A stretch of 37,811 nt of DNA from Candidatus Gastranaerophilales bacterium (GTDB taxonomy: Bacteria > Cyanobacteriota > Vampirovibrionia > Gastranaerophilales > Gastranaerophilaceae). The stretch covers positions 1 to 37,811 of the forward strand of contig CALVCJ010000012.1 in the NCBI GenBank assembly GCA_944326015.1, read 5' to 3'. Below the pieces are notes generated by a model. That model ran no database searches and was not told the origin of the DNA. It saw nothing but the letters and a program-made list of their open reading frames with translations. Shown here piece by piece: positions 23,226 to 32,226 of this stretch; position 1 is the stretch's first letter, and every line of letters starts with the position of its first letter. A program made the translations under genes and the position numbers.

Positions 23226-26200
23226 ATGGAATGTCCGAAATGTGGTTTAGAGATTGACGATAAAGCATTGGTTTGCCCTAATTGCAAAAAGGTGCTCAAG
23301 TTGACCTGTCCTATTTGTAAAACTATTAATGCAACTAATGCCTGCAAAAAATGCGGATATGTTATTATTACAAAATGTCATAACTGCGGAAAGATAAATC
23401 AAACAATTACTAAGAAATGTAGAAAATGCGGGTTTGATACAGAAAAAAGCGTTATAATGAATGAATCCAATACGGATGATTTTGTGTTGCTTACAATTGA
23501 TTTCCCGAATATGAACGATATGAAAGATTATCTAGGTTCGGCTAAACTTCTTAATAAATTTAAAATTAATATTGATAAAGTTATTAATGATTATGCAAAA
23601 TCAATAGGTCTCAGAAGGCAGTTAATAGGCAAAACTTATGTAATAAGATGTGATAAGGATTATACATTCAACAGTTCTGCTTCAACAGCTGTTAAAGCTG
23701 CAATTGATCTTTTAAACCTTATTACTGCAATGAATTGTAAACTTACCCGTAAAAAAAATGCTACTGTCCGCTGCAATATGTTTTTGCTTAAAAGAAATAT
23801 TGAAGATGACCCGAATAATATTGATTCCGGCTATAACATAAACCTTTTAAATCAAAACGCAAAGAATAAAGAGGACAAAATTCTAAATACTTTTCAGGTT
23901 TTAACTGATGATCATGTTTGTGATTCAATTAGTGGTGATTATAAAGTATCTCCGTTAAATTCAGTTATGGTTAATGATGAAATGGTTATGTTTTACGAGG
24001 TTGATTTGAGGGAATTCGTAACTGTTGAGTATCCGCAGGATGATGAAGAACAGGAAATTGAAATACCTAACTTCGTGCAGAATATGCTTATAGAACAGGA
24101 TAAACTTGACGGTGATGCTTTAAATAATCTTCAATCTCCTACTGATTCGGATGCAATTTATGATATTGAAACAATAAATTTTGATGAAATTAACTGTGAA
24201 TTTATACGTACAGAAAATATTGATGTTTTGTATCATATAATTAATAAATTTCAGGCCATTCCAAAAGGCATTATGGCTATTAGGACTGCTGAAATGTACA
24301 AGCCTTATACGCTTAAAGTTTTGAATGCGGCAGCAGAAACAGGACAATTTAATAATATTATAACAGTAACATGTTATGATGAAATGAAATATTCTCCATA
24401 TTCTTTTTTCAGAGATCTTGTTTCTGCAATTTTTGAATATACTGTTTCACAAAAATTATTTTCACAGAATGATTTTACAATGTTTGCTTCTGTTGATCCT
24501 GATGGTTTGATAAGGGATTTGATTACACTTCATAAACGGAATGATGAAAATACTGAAGATACAAGATATATTTATTTTGATATTTTTCTGACGTTGCTGC
24601 AGATAATACCCAAAACACTTATATTTATAGAGGACTTTGATAGGATTGACTCAAGTTCTTACGATGTTTTGAAATATTTGTTTGAAGCTTTTGAACAGCT
24701 TGATATCAGTTTTTTAATTTCTTATGATAAATCTTTCTCACTTCACAGAGATTGTCATTTTCTGTTAAGCAAGCCTTATTATACTGAAATTACGCTTAAA
24801 CCTACATCATTTGAGAAACTTATTGAAGAAAATAAAATATACTATAGAAATATTCTTAACAATTTTTATTTTCAAAGAGTTGCTAAATATGCTTGCGGCA
24901 GCAGTTTGTTTATTGATATTGCAATTCAATATTTGATTGAATCCGGTGTATACGCAGCTGATGATGACAGTATTGAAATGATTGATCCAAAAACTATTAT
25001 TATTCCGTCAAGTTTGGATAAGCTTGTTGCTCGAAGATTGAATCTTTTGCAGGATGATGAGGCTTCAATGAAGTTTTTAACATCAGTGGTGCTTCTTGGC
25101 ACAAGAATTGATATGGAAACAGTTAAAAGTCTTGAATTTGAAAATTATACAGATTTAATTGAAAAACTTTCAAATATGGGATTTTTGTATGAATATAATA
25201 ACTGTATCTATTTTCCGAATTACAACCTATTAAGAGATAATTTGCTTACTACAATTAGTAAGATTTATTTGAAAGATGTTGCAGAAGAACTATTTTCCAA
25301 GGTCTTTATAGATAATATGCCAAGTCCTGTAAAGGCCTATTTGTATGGTTTGCTGGATGATAGAGAAAATGAACGTTTGCAATGGGAGCAACTTGCTGAT
25401 ATAAATTTATCACTTGGTGATTTCAGTTCATATCTGAACTGTGCAGATAAAATTTTACAAATTCTTGATATGAATGATGATCCAGAACAGGTTGAAAATA
25501 TCGAAAATTATAAGATAAATTTGTATGAAAGTATTTCAAATAACCTGTATGATTATGTTCCAGAAAAGACTTCGGAAATAGCGGCAGCAACACTAATAAA
25601 TCTTGAAAAAAATGCTGACACCGATAAAATAATTCTTTTATGTAATAAAATGATTAATGGTTCACTGATAAGCGGAAACTATAATCATGCACTGGAGCTG
25701 ACTCACAAAGTTTTATCTCTTCTTCCGCCAGCTTCTCTTTCGCCGAGTGACCCGAATTTTAATAATTATTTCTTTTTGATGTCAGTAATTCATATTCAGA
25801 TTTTATTTAATATAGGAGCTCTTGCTGACTGTCTTGATATCGGCTATAAGGTTTTCAATATTTTAAATAACACTACTATCTTGTCATTGAAACCTGATTA
25901 TATGTCAGAAGATGATTTTAATTCATTAATCACTGACTCTGCTGGGTATATTGCGCTCGCTAATGTTCTTTTGCTTGTTGGAAATGTTGATGAGTTTTTG
26001 CGAATACTAAGAGGAGATTTGAATTTTATACCAAAGTCTTATGATTTGTTTATTGTATTGCAGGAACTTATACATGGAAGAAAACTTCCTGATATGAATT
26101 TCCAAATTTCAGATAATGACCGTTTCGGACCTGTTATCTTTAATATTATAAACGCATTTGTTTCGTTTAACGGTGACTATAAATTATTTGCAGAAAATAT

Positions 26201-26720
26201 TTATAAAGCTAAAATTGCTGCAAAAGAGTTAAAGCTCCATCAGCTTGAATTATTCTCGGATTTGATGATCGGCTATGCTTATATGGAGCTTGGTTCTTAT
26301 AAAAAAGCAGAAGCAATAATTTATACTATAATAAAAACAACAAACCAAAATGGTATGACGACACTTTTGTATATTGCTTGGTATGCTATGAGTGAACTTC
26401 ACTTAAAACAAAATAAGTATGAAGTTGCTTATGGTATAACAAATAACTCTTTAATTCAACTTGAAAAGAATAATATTACGAGTGAATATTTATTGATGCT
26501 GTTCAAATATAATATGTATAAGGTAATGATGTTTAAAAAGCAATATGAAAAAGCAGATATTTGTATAAGTCATGCCGCATATATCGCAAAAAAATATGGA
26601 GTAAACTTTAACTTTGATACTGATCCAAATCATTACATACCTGTAGAAGATGATGAGATTACGTTAGAGCAAGCAGGTATTTTGCTTGATGGATATACTT
26701 ATGAAGGAGGCGTAGGATAA
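23226..26720 (+). CDS. zinc-ribbon / pseudo-cyclase / pseudo-ATPase / TPR protein, 1164 aa
   Basis: Six CxxC pairs (C3/C6, C17/C20, C28/C31, C40/C43, C51/C54, C65/C68) make three N-terminal zinc ribbons. Residues 80-265 have the outline of a class III nucleotidyl cyclase but lack its metal and substrate residues. Residues 320-560 resemble the AAA-type ATPase of large STAND regulators: the Walker B strand is present (TLIFIEDFDRID, 464-475), but Walker A is absent (MAIRTAEMYKPYT, 350-362, has no GKT). The rest (about 700-1150) is a TPR-like helical solenoid. The stop codon shares its last base with the glgA ATG, so translation is coupled. A scaffold or sensor controlling glycogen synthesis is an inference. 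No symbol is known to me. Confidence 0.75.
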   Translation: MECPKCGLEIDDKALVCPNCKKVLKLTCPICKTINATNACKKCGYVIITKCHNCGKINQTITKKCRKCGFDTEKSVIMNESNTDDFVLLTIDFPNMNDMKDYLGSAKLLNKFKINIDKVINDYAKSIGLRRQLIGKTYVIRCDKDYTFNSSASTAVKAAIDLLNLITAMNCKLTRKKNATVRCNMFLLKRNIEDDPNNIDSGYNINLLNQNAKNKEDKILNTFQVLTDDHVCDSISGDYKVSPLNSVMVNDEMVMFYEVDLREFVTVEYPQDDEEQEIEIPNFVQNMLIEQDKLDGDALNNLQSPTDSDAIYDIETINFDEINCEFIRTENIDVLYHIINKFQAIPKGIMAIRTAEMYKPYTLKVLNAAAETGQFNNIITVTCYDEMKYSPYSFFRDLVSAIFEYTVSQKLFSQNDFTMFASVDPDGLIRDLITLHKRNDENTEDTRYIYFDIFLTLLQIIPKTLIFIEDFDRIDSSSYDVLKYLFEAFEQLDISFLISYDKSFSLHRDCHFLLSKPYYTEITLKPTSFEKLIEENKIYYRNILNNFYFQRVAKYACGSSLFIDIAIQYLIESGVYAADDDSIEMIDPKTIIIPSSLDKLVARRLNLLQDDEASMKFLTSVVLLGTRIDMETVKSLEFENYTDLIEKLSNMGFLYEYNNCIYFPNYNLLRDNLLTTISKIYLKDVAEELFSKVFIDNMPSPVKAYLYGLLDDRENERLQWEQLADINLSLGDFSSYLNCADKILQILDMNDDPEQVENIENYKINLYESISNNLYDYVPEKTSEIAAATLINLEKNADTDKIILLCNKMINGSLISGNYNHALELTHKVLSLLPPASLSPSDPNFNNYFFLMSVIHIQILFNIGALADCLDIGYKVFNILNNTTILSLKPDYMSEDDFNSLITDSAGYIALANVLLLVGNVDEFLRILRGDLNFIPKSYDLFIVLQELIHGRKLPDMNFQISDNDRFGPVIFNIINAFVSFNGDYKLFAENIYKAKIAAKELKLHQLELFSDLMIGYAYMELGSYKKAEAIIYTIIKTTNQNGMTTLLYIAWYAMSELHLKQNKYEVAYGITNNSLIQLEKNNITSEYLLMLFKYNMYKVMMFKKQYEKADICISHAAYIAKKYGVNFNFDTDPNHYIPVEDDEITLEQAGILLDGYTYEGGVG

Positions 26721-28165
26721 TGAAAATTTTATTTGTATCAGCAGAGGTTGCACCTTTTTCTAAGGCAGGTGGATTGGCTGACGTTGTCGGGAGTCTGCCG
26801 AAATATATAGAAAAAGACGCTCAAATAGCTATTTTTACTCCTATGCATGGTTGTATTGATGTTGATAAGTGGAAAATAAAAGAGCTTGAAAATTCTGCTC
26901 TCTGGTTAACTTTTAACGGTACGGGACATAAATTCCGTCTTTTTATGTGTAAGCAGCCTGGAACTAATATTAATGTGTTTTTTATTCATAATGATTGGTA
27001 TTTTACATTCTTTAAAGAAGTGTACCCAAAATGGCTTGATCCTAAGTACGAACATGAAAGATATATTGCATTTTCGTTAGCCGTTTTAGAGTATGCTAAA
27101 TTGTTGAATTTTCGTGCTGATATAATTCATGCAAATGACTGGCATACTGCTATGATACCTGTATATCTACATAGCAATTACAGATTTGATGAATTCTGGA
27201 AACATACAAAATGTGTATTTCAAATTCATAATTTGGCCTACCAGGGAGTTTGGTTTGATGATGTGCTTGATTTTGCAAATATGAGAAAAGACATAGTATA
27301 TAACGAGTGGGGTGTTGAACATTACGGCAAAGTCAACTGGATGAAGGGTGCAATAAATTATTCTGATAAAATTATAGCAGTTTCCCCGACTTATGCAAAA
27401 GAAATTCTCACTGGTGAATACGGCGAAGGGATGGATTATACGCTGCGTATGAATCAGGGAAAACTTAAAGGAATTTTGAATGGAATCGACTATGATGTGT
27501 TCAATCCAAAAACTGATAAAATAATTGCAAAAAGATATGATATAAACTCATTACAGAATAAAGAGGAAAACAAGAAAAAAGTCTATAAAGAATTTGGGCT
27601 TAAATATAATCCAGAAAGACCATTATATGCTATGGTGTCACGTCTTGTAGGACAGAAAGGAATTGATTTAATACGACAGAGTGAAAATGAATTAAAAAGT
27701 TTAAATGCTGACTTTATATTTTTGGGCAGCGGGGAAAAGGATTATGAAAATCTTTTGATATGGCTTTCAAACAATTCATCTAACATTCGCGCATACATTG
27801 GTTACTGTACAGACCTTGCAAATCTTATTTATGCGGGAAGTGATTTTTATATTATGCCTTCAAAGTTTGAACCTTGTGGATTGAGTCAGTTAATTGCAAT
27901 GCGTTACGGATCTTTACCTGTTGTGAGAGCTACAGGCGGTCTTGAGGATACTGTAACCGGTTATCCACTGAATGATTCTACCGGCTTCAAATTCTGGGGA
28001 TATTCTGGATGGGATATGATGCAAGCTGTTTATTGCTCTTTAGGTGTTTATCAGGATAAGTATACATTTAATGCAATGCGAAAATCCGCCATGGAAGCAG
28101 ATTTTTCCTGGAAACGCAGTTCTGCTGTTTATCTCAATTTGTATAATGAATTAGTGCAGAAGTAA
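26720..28165 (+). CDS. glgA: glycogen synthase (ADP-glucose, GT5)
   Basis: The 481-aa enzyme extends alpha-1,4-glucan from ADP-glucose. The N-terminal MKILFVSAEVAPFSKAGGLA holds the KxGG substrate loop (K15), followed by DVVGSLPKY. HANDWHTA and FQIHNLAYQG match the family, as does the C-terminal PSKFEPCGLSQLIAMRYG with the catalytic Glu/donor region and ATGGLEDTV. Length is normal. The ATG overlaps the preceding stop codon by one base (TAATG), with GGAGG upstream, so it is co-translated with the zinc-ribbon/TPR protein. No other glycogen gene lies in the window. Confidence 0.96.
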   Translation: MKILFVSAEVAPFSKAGGLADVVGSLPKYIEKDAQIAIFTPMHGCIDVDKWKIKELENSALWLTFNGTGHKFRLFMCKQPGTNINVFFIHNDWYFTFFKEVYPKWLDPKYEHERYIAFSLAVLEYAKLLNFRADIIHANDWHTAMIPVYLHSNYRFDEFWKHTKCVFQIHNLAYQGVWFDDVLDFANMRKDIVYNEWGVEHYGKVNWMKGAINYSDKIIAVSPTYAKEILTGEYGEGMDYTLRMNQGKLKGILNGIDYDVFNPKTDKIIAKRYDINSLQNKEENKKKVYKEFGLKYNPERPLYAMVSRLVGQKGIDLIRQSENELKSLNADFIFLGSGEKDYENLLIWLSNNSSNIRAYIGYCTDLANLIYAGSDFYIMPSKFEPCGLSQLIAMRYGSLPVVRATGGLEDTVTGYPLNDSTGFKFWGYSGWDMMQAVYCSLGVYQDKYTFNAMRKSAMEADFSWKRSSAVYLNLYNELVQK

Positions 28166-28166
28166 T

Positions 28167-28195
28167 TTGTTATTTTTGTTGATAAAATGCATAAT
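28167..28195 (+). promoter_or_regulatory. leaderless-type promoter of the EamA transporter
   Basis: TTGTTA (28167-28172), 17 nt, and CATAAT (28190-28195) lie 6 nt before ATG 28202. This favours the second ATG over the one at 28187, which lies inside the spacer. Confidence 0.6.
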
Positions 28196-28201
28196 GTTAC
28201 T

Positions 28202-29104
28202 ATGAAAAACAAAGAGTATTTAAAACTTCATGTTTCAGTTGTCCTTGCCGGATTGACTGGAATACTTGGAAAGTTAATATCTTTAAATGCAATTTTTCTG
28301 GTATGGTATCGATTTGTGTTTGCAATTATCATTTTTTATATTATTTTGTTTTTTACGAATAAATTTCCGCGTGAAAATATAAAAGATATTTTTAAAATAG
28401 CTGTTTTAGGTATGCTTCTTGGTTTGCATTTTTTATTTTTCTTTGCGAGTATCAAGTATTCAAATGTTGCAGTAGGTGTTGTTTGTTATTCTCTTGAAGG
28501 ATTTTTTACAGCAATACTTGAGCCTGTATTGATGAAAAAATCTTTTTCTACTGGTAACATAATGTGTAGCCTAATTGCAGTTGCAGGTATAAGTTTAATT
28601 TTTCATATAGATACTCATTTTCGTGCAGGAATCGTTCTTGGGATAATTTCTGCTTTGTTGATTGCTATTTACACAATATATAATAAGGTTATGGTTATGA
28701 GCGAACAAAAAACTTCCAAAAGTATGCTGTTTTATGAGCTTTTAGGGGGCAGTATTTTTGTTTCAATTATTTTGATTGTTTATATGATTATTTCACGTGC
28801 AGGATTTATTCTACCTTCATTAATGAATTTTACTTATATTTTTATACTTTCTTTCTTCTGTACGATAGGGCTTTATATTTTACAGCTTCAGGTTTTGCGT
28901 ACTCTTTCTGCTTTTACTGTAAGTTTGTACGGAAATTTTGAACCACTATACGGAATTTTACTTGCTATTTTGTTTCTTGGTGAAGGTAAGGAATTAGGTA
29001 TCTCTTTTTATTTGGGAATGTGTTTGATATTTATATCTGTTTTTCTTCAGTCATTTATAAAATCAAACTTATCAAAAAAAAGAGCAAGAACTGCGCAAAT
29101 TTAG
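28202..29104 (+). CDS. EamA/DMT-superfamily transporter
   Basis: The 300-aa protein has ten hydrophobic helices in two five-helix halves, the EamA (drug/metabolite transporter) layout. Features are AIFLVWYRFVFAIIIFYI in helix 2, a conserved SLEGFFTAILEPV segment in the first half, and FEPLYGILLAILFLGE in the second; both are typical of EamA repeats. It is an inner-membrane exporter or importer of small metabolites, substrate unknown. Start 28202 is chosen from promoter spacing; 28187 would add five residues. No Shine-Dalgarno is present. It follows glgA by 36 bp. Confidence 0.88.
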   Translation: MKNKEYLKLHVSVVLAGLTGILGKLISLNAIFLVWYRFVFAIIIFYIILFFTNKFPRENIKDIFKIAVLGMLLGLHFLFFFASIKYSNVAVGVVCYSLEGFFTAILEPVLMKKSFSTGNIMCSLIAVAGISLIFHIDTHFRAGIVLGIISALLIAIYTIYNKVMVMSEQKTSKSMLFYELLGGSIFVSIILIVYMIISRAGFILPSLMNFTYIFILSFFCTIGLYILQLQVLRTLSAFTVSLYGNFEPLYGILLAILFLGEGKELGISFYLGMCLIFISVFLQSFIKSNLSKKRARTAQI

Positions 29105-29159
29105 AGTGGAATATAACAAATAGTCATATAAACTTATTTAGATTATTGCAGCTAGATGC

Positions 29160-29812
29160 TGAAACAAATTTAGCTTGACTTTTTTACTAACAATTGGCAG
29201 CAATGACACTGCCTTCTTTAATATCGTATAACAGAATGATAGAATCAGTAAATCGTTTTAAAAAAGCTTATTCTGTATTAAGTCAAGCATATAAGATGTC
29301 TGAGCTTGAATATGGCGACATTGAAAATTGGGATTGGGATTTGAATACCAATTTATTTTTTGCCTTATTTAAATATAACAGAGAATTGTGGAGATACAGC
29401 GTCAAGAGAATGTTGGAATGATGATAGTATAATTTACTACCTTAATGGTGATATTCATCTGCGAATTGAAGAATCTGAATATTATAAACTGAAGTTATCC
29501 GATGGTGTATTACTTGCATTCCAGAGGCAGCCAGGTCATGCGCATTTTTATATAGATACTAATGGCAAAGGCAGATCAAATGCGTATGGAAAAGATATTT
29601 TTCTTCTAACTTTGATAAAAGGTTCTTTTATAGAAAAGAATATACATGATATTTCTCATCCTGGCTTGTGGGTTTACGGAACCAGCCTTAGTGACGAACT
29701 TTACAAGAGTGATTGCAAGGTTTCATGCAGAGGGATGTTTTGTGGAGTTATTTGTCTTCAAATAACTGGCAAATATCAAAGAATTATCCCAGATATTAAT
29801 AGAGTTTTTTGA
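29160..29812 (+). pseudogene. decayed type IV prepilin-like protein
   Basis: Two overlapping frames together read as one prepilin-like protein. The first (from about 29194) keeps AAMTLPSLI, the end of the N-terminal prepilin helix, but the FTLAEVL methylation motif is lost; only broken traces (F-S-L, LTIG) remain in the preceding 30 bp. Around 29380-29395 the frame shifts by one base: KYNRELW in one frame is continued by ENCGDTASRECWN in another. The second frame then holds the C-terminal features of these pseudopilins, LKLSDGVLLAF, FYIDTNGKGRSNAYGKDIF, and a closing Cys pair. With both a broken start and a frameshift it is almost certainly not functional. Confidence 0.75.
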
Positions 29813-29834
29813 TTGTACAATATAATTGATATTT

Positions 29835-29872
29835 AAATAAAAGAGATATCCCTATGAATATCTCTTTTATTT
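29835..29872. terminator. bidirectional terminator
   Basis: A perfect 15-bp stem, AAATAAAAGAGATAT (29835-29849) / ATATCTCTTTTATTT (29858-29872), terminates the tRNA-Leu transcript on the minus strand and the pseudogene region on the plus strand. Confidence 0.88.
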
Positions 29873-29955
29873 GCCGAAGGCCGGACTCGAACCGGCACGT
29901 GGTTGCCCACACAAGATTTTGAGTCTAGCACGTCTACCAATTTCATCACTTCGGC
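29872..29955 (-). tRNA. tRNA-Leu (CAA)
   Basis: The 84-nt gene folds as a class II tRNA. Its acceptor is GCCGAAG / CTTCGGC with discriminator A; the D loop contains TTGGTAGAC; the anticodon loop is CTCAAAA (anticodon CAA). A long variable arm (TGTGGGCAACCACG region) and T arm CCGG-TTCGAGT-CCGG follow. It closely resembles E. coli tRNA-Leu(CAA). The 3' CCA is not encoded. One U-U mismatch is seen in the anticodon stem. Confidence 0.95.
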
Positions 29956-30113
29956 GTATTATAAATTAGTTACAATTTTATTTTAGCAAAAAAATTTCAA
30001 ATATCAAATAAATTTTAAAAATTTTTTTTAATAGCTAATTTATTTATTTTTTGACTGATTAAATTTTTCTTTTAAAAATTTAAAATATGCCTGTAAAACG
30101 TTAAAGAGGGTTT

Positions 30114-30896
30114 ATGAAGCAAATAATTATTTGTATTTTAATATTTTTATTTTCGACTGTGCATGTTTATTCAGCAGTAATGGAAGGTGGTGTTTCTAAA
30201 ACAGGTGCTGGAAATTTTAGTAGAGTAGTGGATAATGCTACGAATTTGCCGGTATCTGGTGCAAAAGTTAGTTTACCAAAAGAAAATTATACAACTTTTT
30301 CGGATAGTGCAGGGGCTTTCAGTCTTGATGCAAATATAAAAAATCCGACTATTATGTCTGTAGAAAAAGAAGGGTATAGACCATTTTCACTGACTATAGA
30401 TGCGAAAACAGCTGCAAAACCAATTGTTGTAGGAATTGAAAAGAGCAACATTCAAGATGTTATAATTTCATCTGAAATGTTTCATTTAGGCGATGACAAC
30501 TATTCGGAAACTTCAGCAAATTCAAGTGAATTTAAAGGAAAATCAATCGGTCCGTTTTACTCGAAAACATTTAGGATTGCAGCAAGCGCACTTTCAAAAA
30601 AGAATTATCTTGTAATTGGTTCAATAATAGGAATTGATACTTTACTTGCGCGTAAAATGAAACAAAATTCAATCGTAAATTCTTTTTCTAGTGCGCCAGA
30701 AGTGTATTTTAACGGTTCTAAAATTGCGGAAATTCAACTTAACGGTGACGGACAGAGAATTAAAATCCCTAATCATTTGCTACGTCCGGGACAGTTGAAC
30801 GAAATTACAATTAAAACAGGACACAATTTAAAACAGACTGCTTATATTGACTATGATGATATTGAATTTATGAATTTAACAATTCAATCAGAATAA
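30114..30896 (+). CDS. exported protein with carboxypeptidase-regulatory-like domain, 260 aa
   Basis: A signal peptide (1-20, IIICILIFLFSTVHVYS) is followed by a beta-sandwich of the carboxypeptidase-regulatory/CarboxypepD_reg type (about 33-110): VVDNATNLPVSGAKVSLP, SDSAGAFSLDA, VEKEGYRPF. The rest (130-260) is probably a second beta domain (PEVYFNGSKIAEIQLNGDG). Proteins with this fold usually sit in the periplasm or on the surface; ligand and role are unknown. AGAGGG 5 nt before the ATG supports the start. The preceding 158 bp hold only AT-rich sequence and the tRNA-Leu promoter area. Confidence 0.75.
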   Translation: MKQIIICILIFLFSTVHVYSAVMEGGVSKTGAGNFSRVVDNATNLPVSGAKVSLPKENYTTFSDSAGAFSLDANIKNPTIMSVEKEGYRPFSLTIDAKTAAKPIVVGIEKSNIQDVIISSEMFHLGDDNYSETSANSSEFKGKSIGPFYSKTFRIAASALSKKNYLVIGSIIGIDTLLARKMKQNSIVNSFSSAPEVYFNGSKIAEIQLNGDGQRIKIPNHLLRPGQLNEITIKTGHNLKQTAYIDYDDIEFMNLTIQSE

Positions 30897-30925
30897 TAAA
30901 AAACGACTTTCGGGTTAAAAGTCGT
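30896..30925 (-). terminator. terminator of the 343-aa gene
   Basis: The stem ACGACTTT (30903-30910) / AAAGTCGT (30918-30925) has a T tract (TTTTTTATT) only on the minus strand. It lies about 120 bp past the stop of the minus-strand gene at 31048 and just after the plus-strand stop at 30896. Confidence 0.6.
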
Positions 30926-31047
30926 AAGATTAAGGAAACAAAATTTTTATCTGAGAGGAAAGTAAATTAATATCTAAATAAGTCAGCAAAGTCATATATA
31001 TTGAAATTTTCGACTTATTAACTTACTCTCATATGCGCTAATATTAA

Positions 31048-32079
31048 TTAACCGAATGTTTTGAATGTAGATTCAGTATTCTTTTCTATAACTTTTTGTA
31101 CTGCATCCATTTCTGTCTGAATAGCATCCTGTTCTGTATCTAATTGTTTAAGTCGTAATTCAAGATTTTTATCTTCAGCCTGTATTATTTCAATCTTAGC
31201 GTTAATATTTTGAATAGCTTGATCATATTCGTATTTATCGTATTCATATTGATTTGAAGCATCTTCGTAAGCAGCCTGATCAGTGACAGTATTTGTTGTA
31301 ACTGCATAAGTTACCTCATCAGCTTCACCTGGCTTAAGTGTAATATTAATAATACGTCCGGTGCTGTCTTGTTCAAGTCTTGCTGTTACGCCTTTAATTT
31401 CTTCAGTTTCAACAGCTGAACCTACTGTATAAGTTGGAATATTACTTTGAGATGTTCCATTTTCATTATATATAGCACTATCAAGAACTTCCTGTTTTAC
31501 AAAGTATGGTGACCACGTATTTGTGGAAGTATTTTTAACATACCTTACCTGCCAGTTCGCATTACCGTATTTTTCATTAAGTTCAGATAAGTACTGTTGC
31601 TCTTCCTGCTCTAATTGAGCAATTTGTTCATCAGATAAAGTACTTAAATATTCGTCTTTTTGTCTGTCTTCTGCTGTTATAGTTGAACCGAGCTGTCTTA
31701 ATTCTTTGGCTCCGACAAAGTAAGAAAAAGTGCCGTCTCCGTTGTCTACTTGTGTATAAATTGATGGTGAAGAGGAAATAACAGCGAAATTGTTTGTCCA
31801 AGTTGTGGTATAACTTATCAAATAGTTTCCATCCTGCTGAGCAATCATTGAAGAAATCGAATTACTCAATGAGCCATCCTGGAATGTGTAAACTGTTTTT
31901 GTGTAATCCGCAACTGACGGCGGTACAGGAACAGTCATGCCAAGAAGTTGATTGTAGTAATTTGCAGACTGGTTACCCAAAGTTGTTCTTTGCTGGTTAA
32001 TCTGCTGTCCTTCATATTCAGTGTTTGTTTTCCTTGCAGTAAGACCTAAAAATCTTGCCTGCGATGCTGCCATACCCAT
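31048..32079 (-). CDS. lineage-type protein with MAASQARFLGLTARK N-terminus, 343 aa
   Basis: I recall proteins with the opening MGMAASQARFLGLTARK, then EGQQINQQRTTLGNQSANYY, from Gastranaerophilales, but I know no assigned function. The N-terminus (1-50) is a polar helix rich in Gln and Asn, the middle (60-255) is mixed with beta elements, and the C-terminus (about 265-340) is a long coiled coil with many Glu, Gln and Lys. No Sec signal is seen. Helical N- and C-termini around a beta middle recall axial proteins of flagella and type III systems, but no such genes are nearby. The start follows AAAGGGAA. TATAAT (32153-32148) gives a leader of about 62 nt. Confidence 0.8.
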   Translation of the reverse strand: MGMAASQARFLGLTARKTNTEYEGQQINQQRTTLGNQSANYYNQLLGMTVPVPPSVADYTKTVYTFQDGSLSNSISSMIAQQDGNYLISYTTTWTNNFAVISSSPSIYTQVDNGDGTFSYFVGAKELRQLGSTITAEDRQKDEYLSTLSDEQIAQLEQEEQQYLSELNEKYGNANWQVRYVKNTSTNTWSPYFVKQEVLDSAIYNENGTSQSNIPTYTVGSAVETEEIKGVTARLEQDSTGRIINITLKPGEADEVTYAVTTNTVTDQAAYEDASNQYEYDKYEYDQAIQNINAKIEIIQAEDKNLELRLKQLDTEQDAIQTEMDAVQKVIEKNTESTFKTFG

Positions 32080-32226
32080 GACGTTTTCCCTTTCGCTTTG
32101 TTTCCTTATGTTTTCTTGTACGGCACAACAAAAAGAAATCTTTAATTATTATAACAAAAAAGTTAACAATTCTTAATAAAAATCCACCAAATATAGTAAT
32201 ATTGTACAAAAAATCATTTAATTATA

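Noticed and set aside
32018..32209. 63-aa hydrophobic minus-strand frame before the 343-aa gene
   Set aside because: It overlaps the promoter and the first codons of the 343-aa gene in another frame; the hydrophobicity comes from T-rich promoter DNA.
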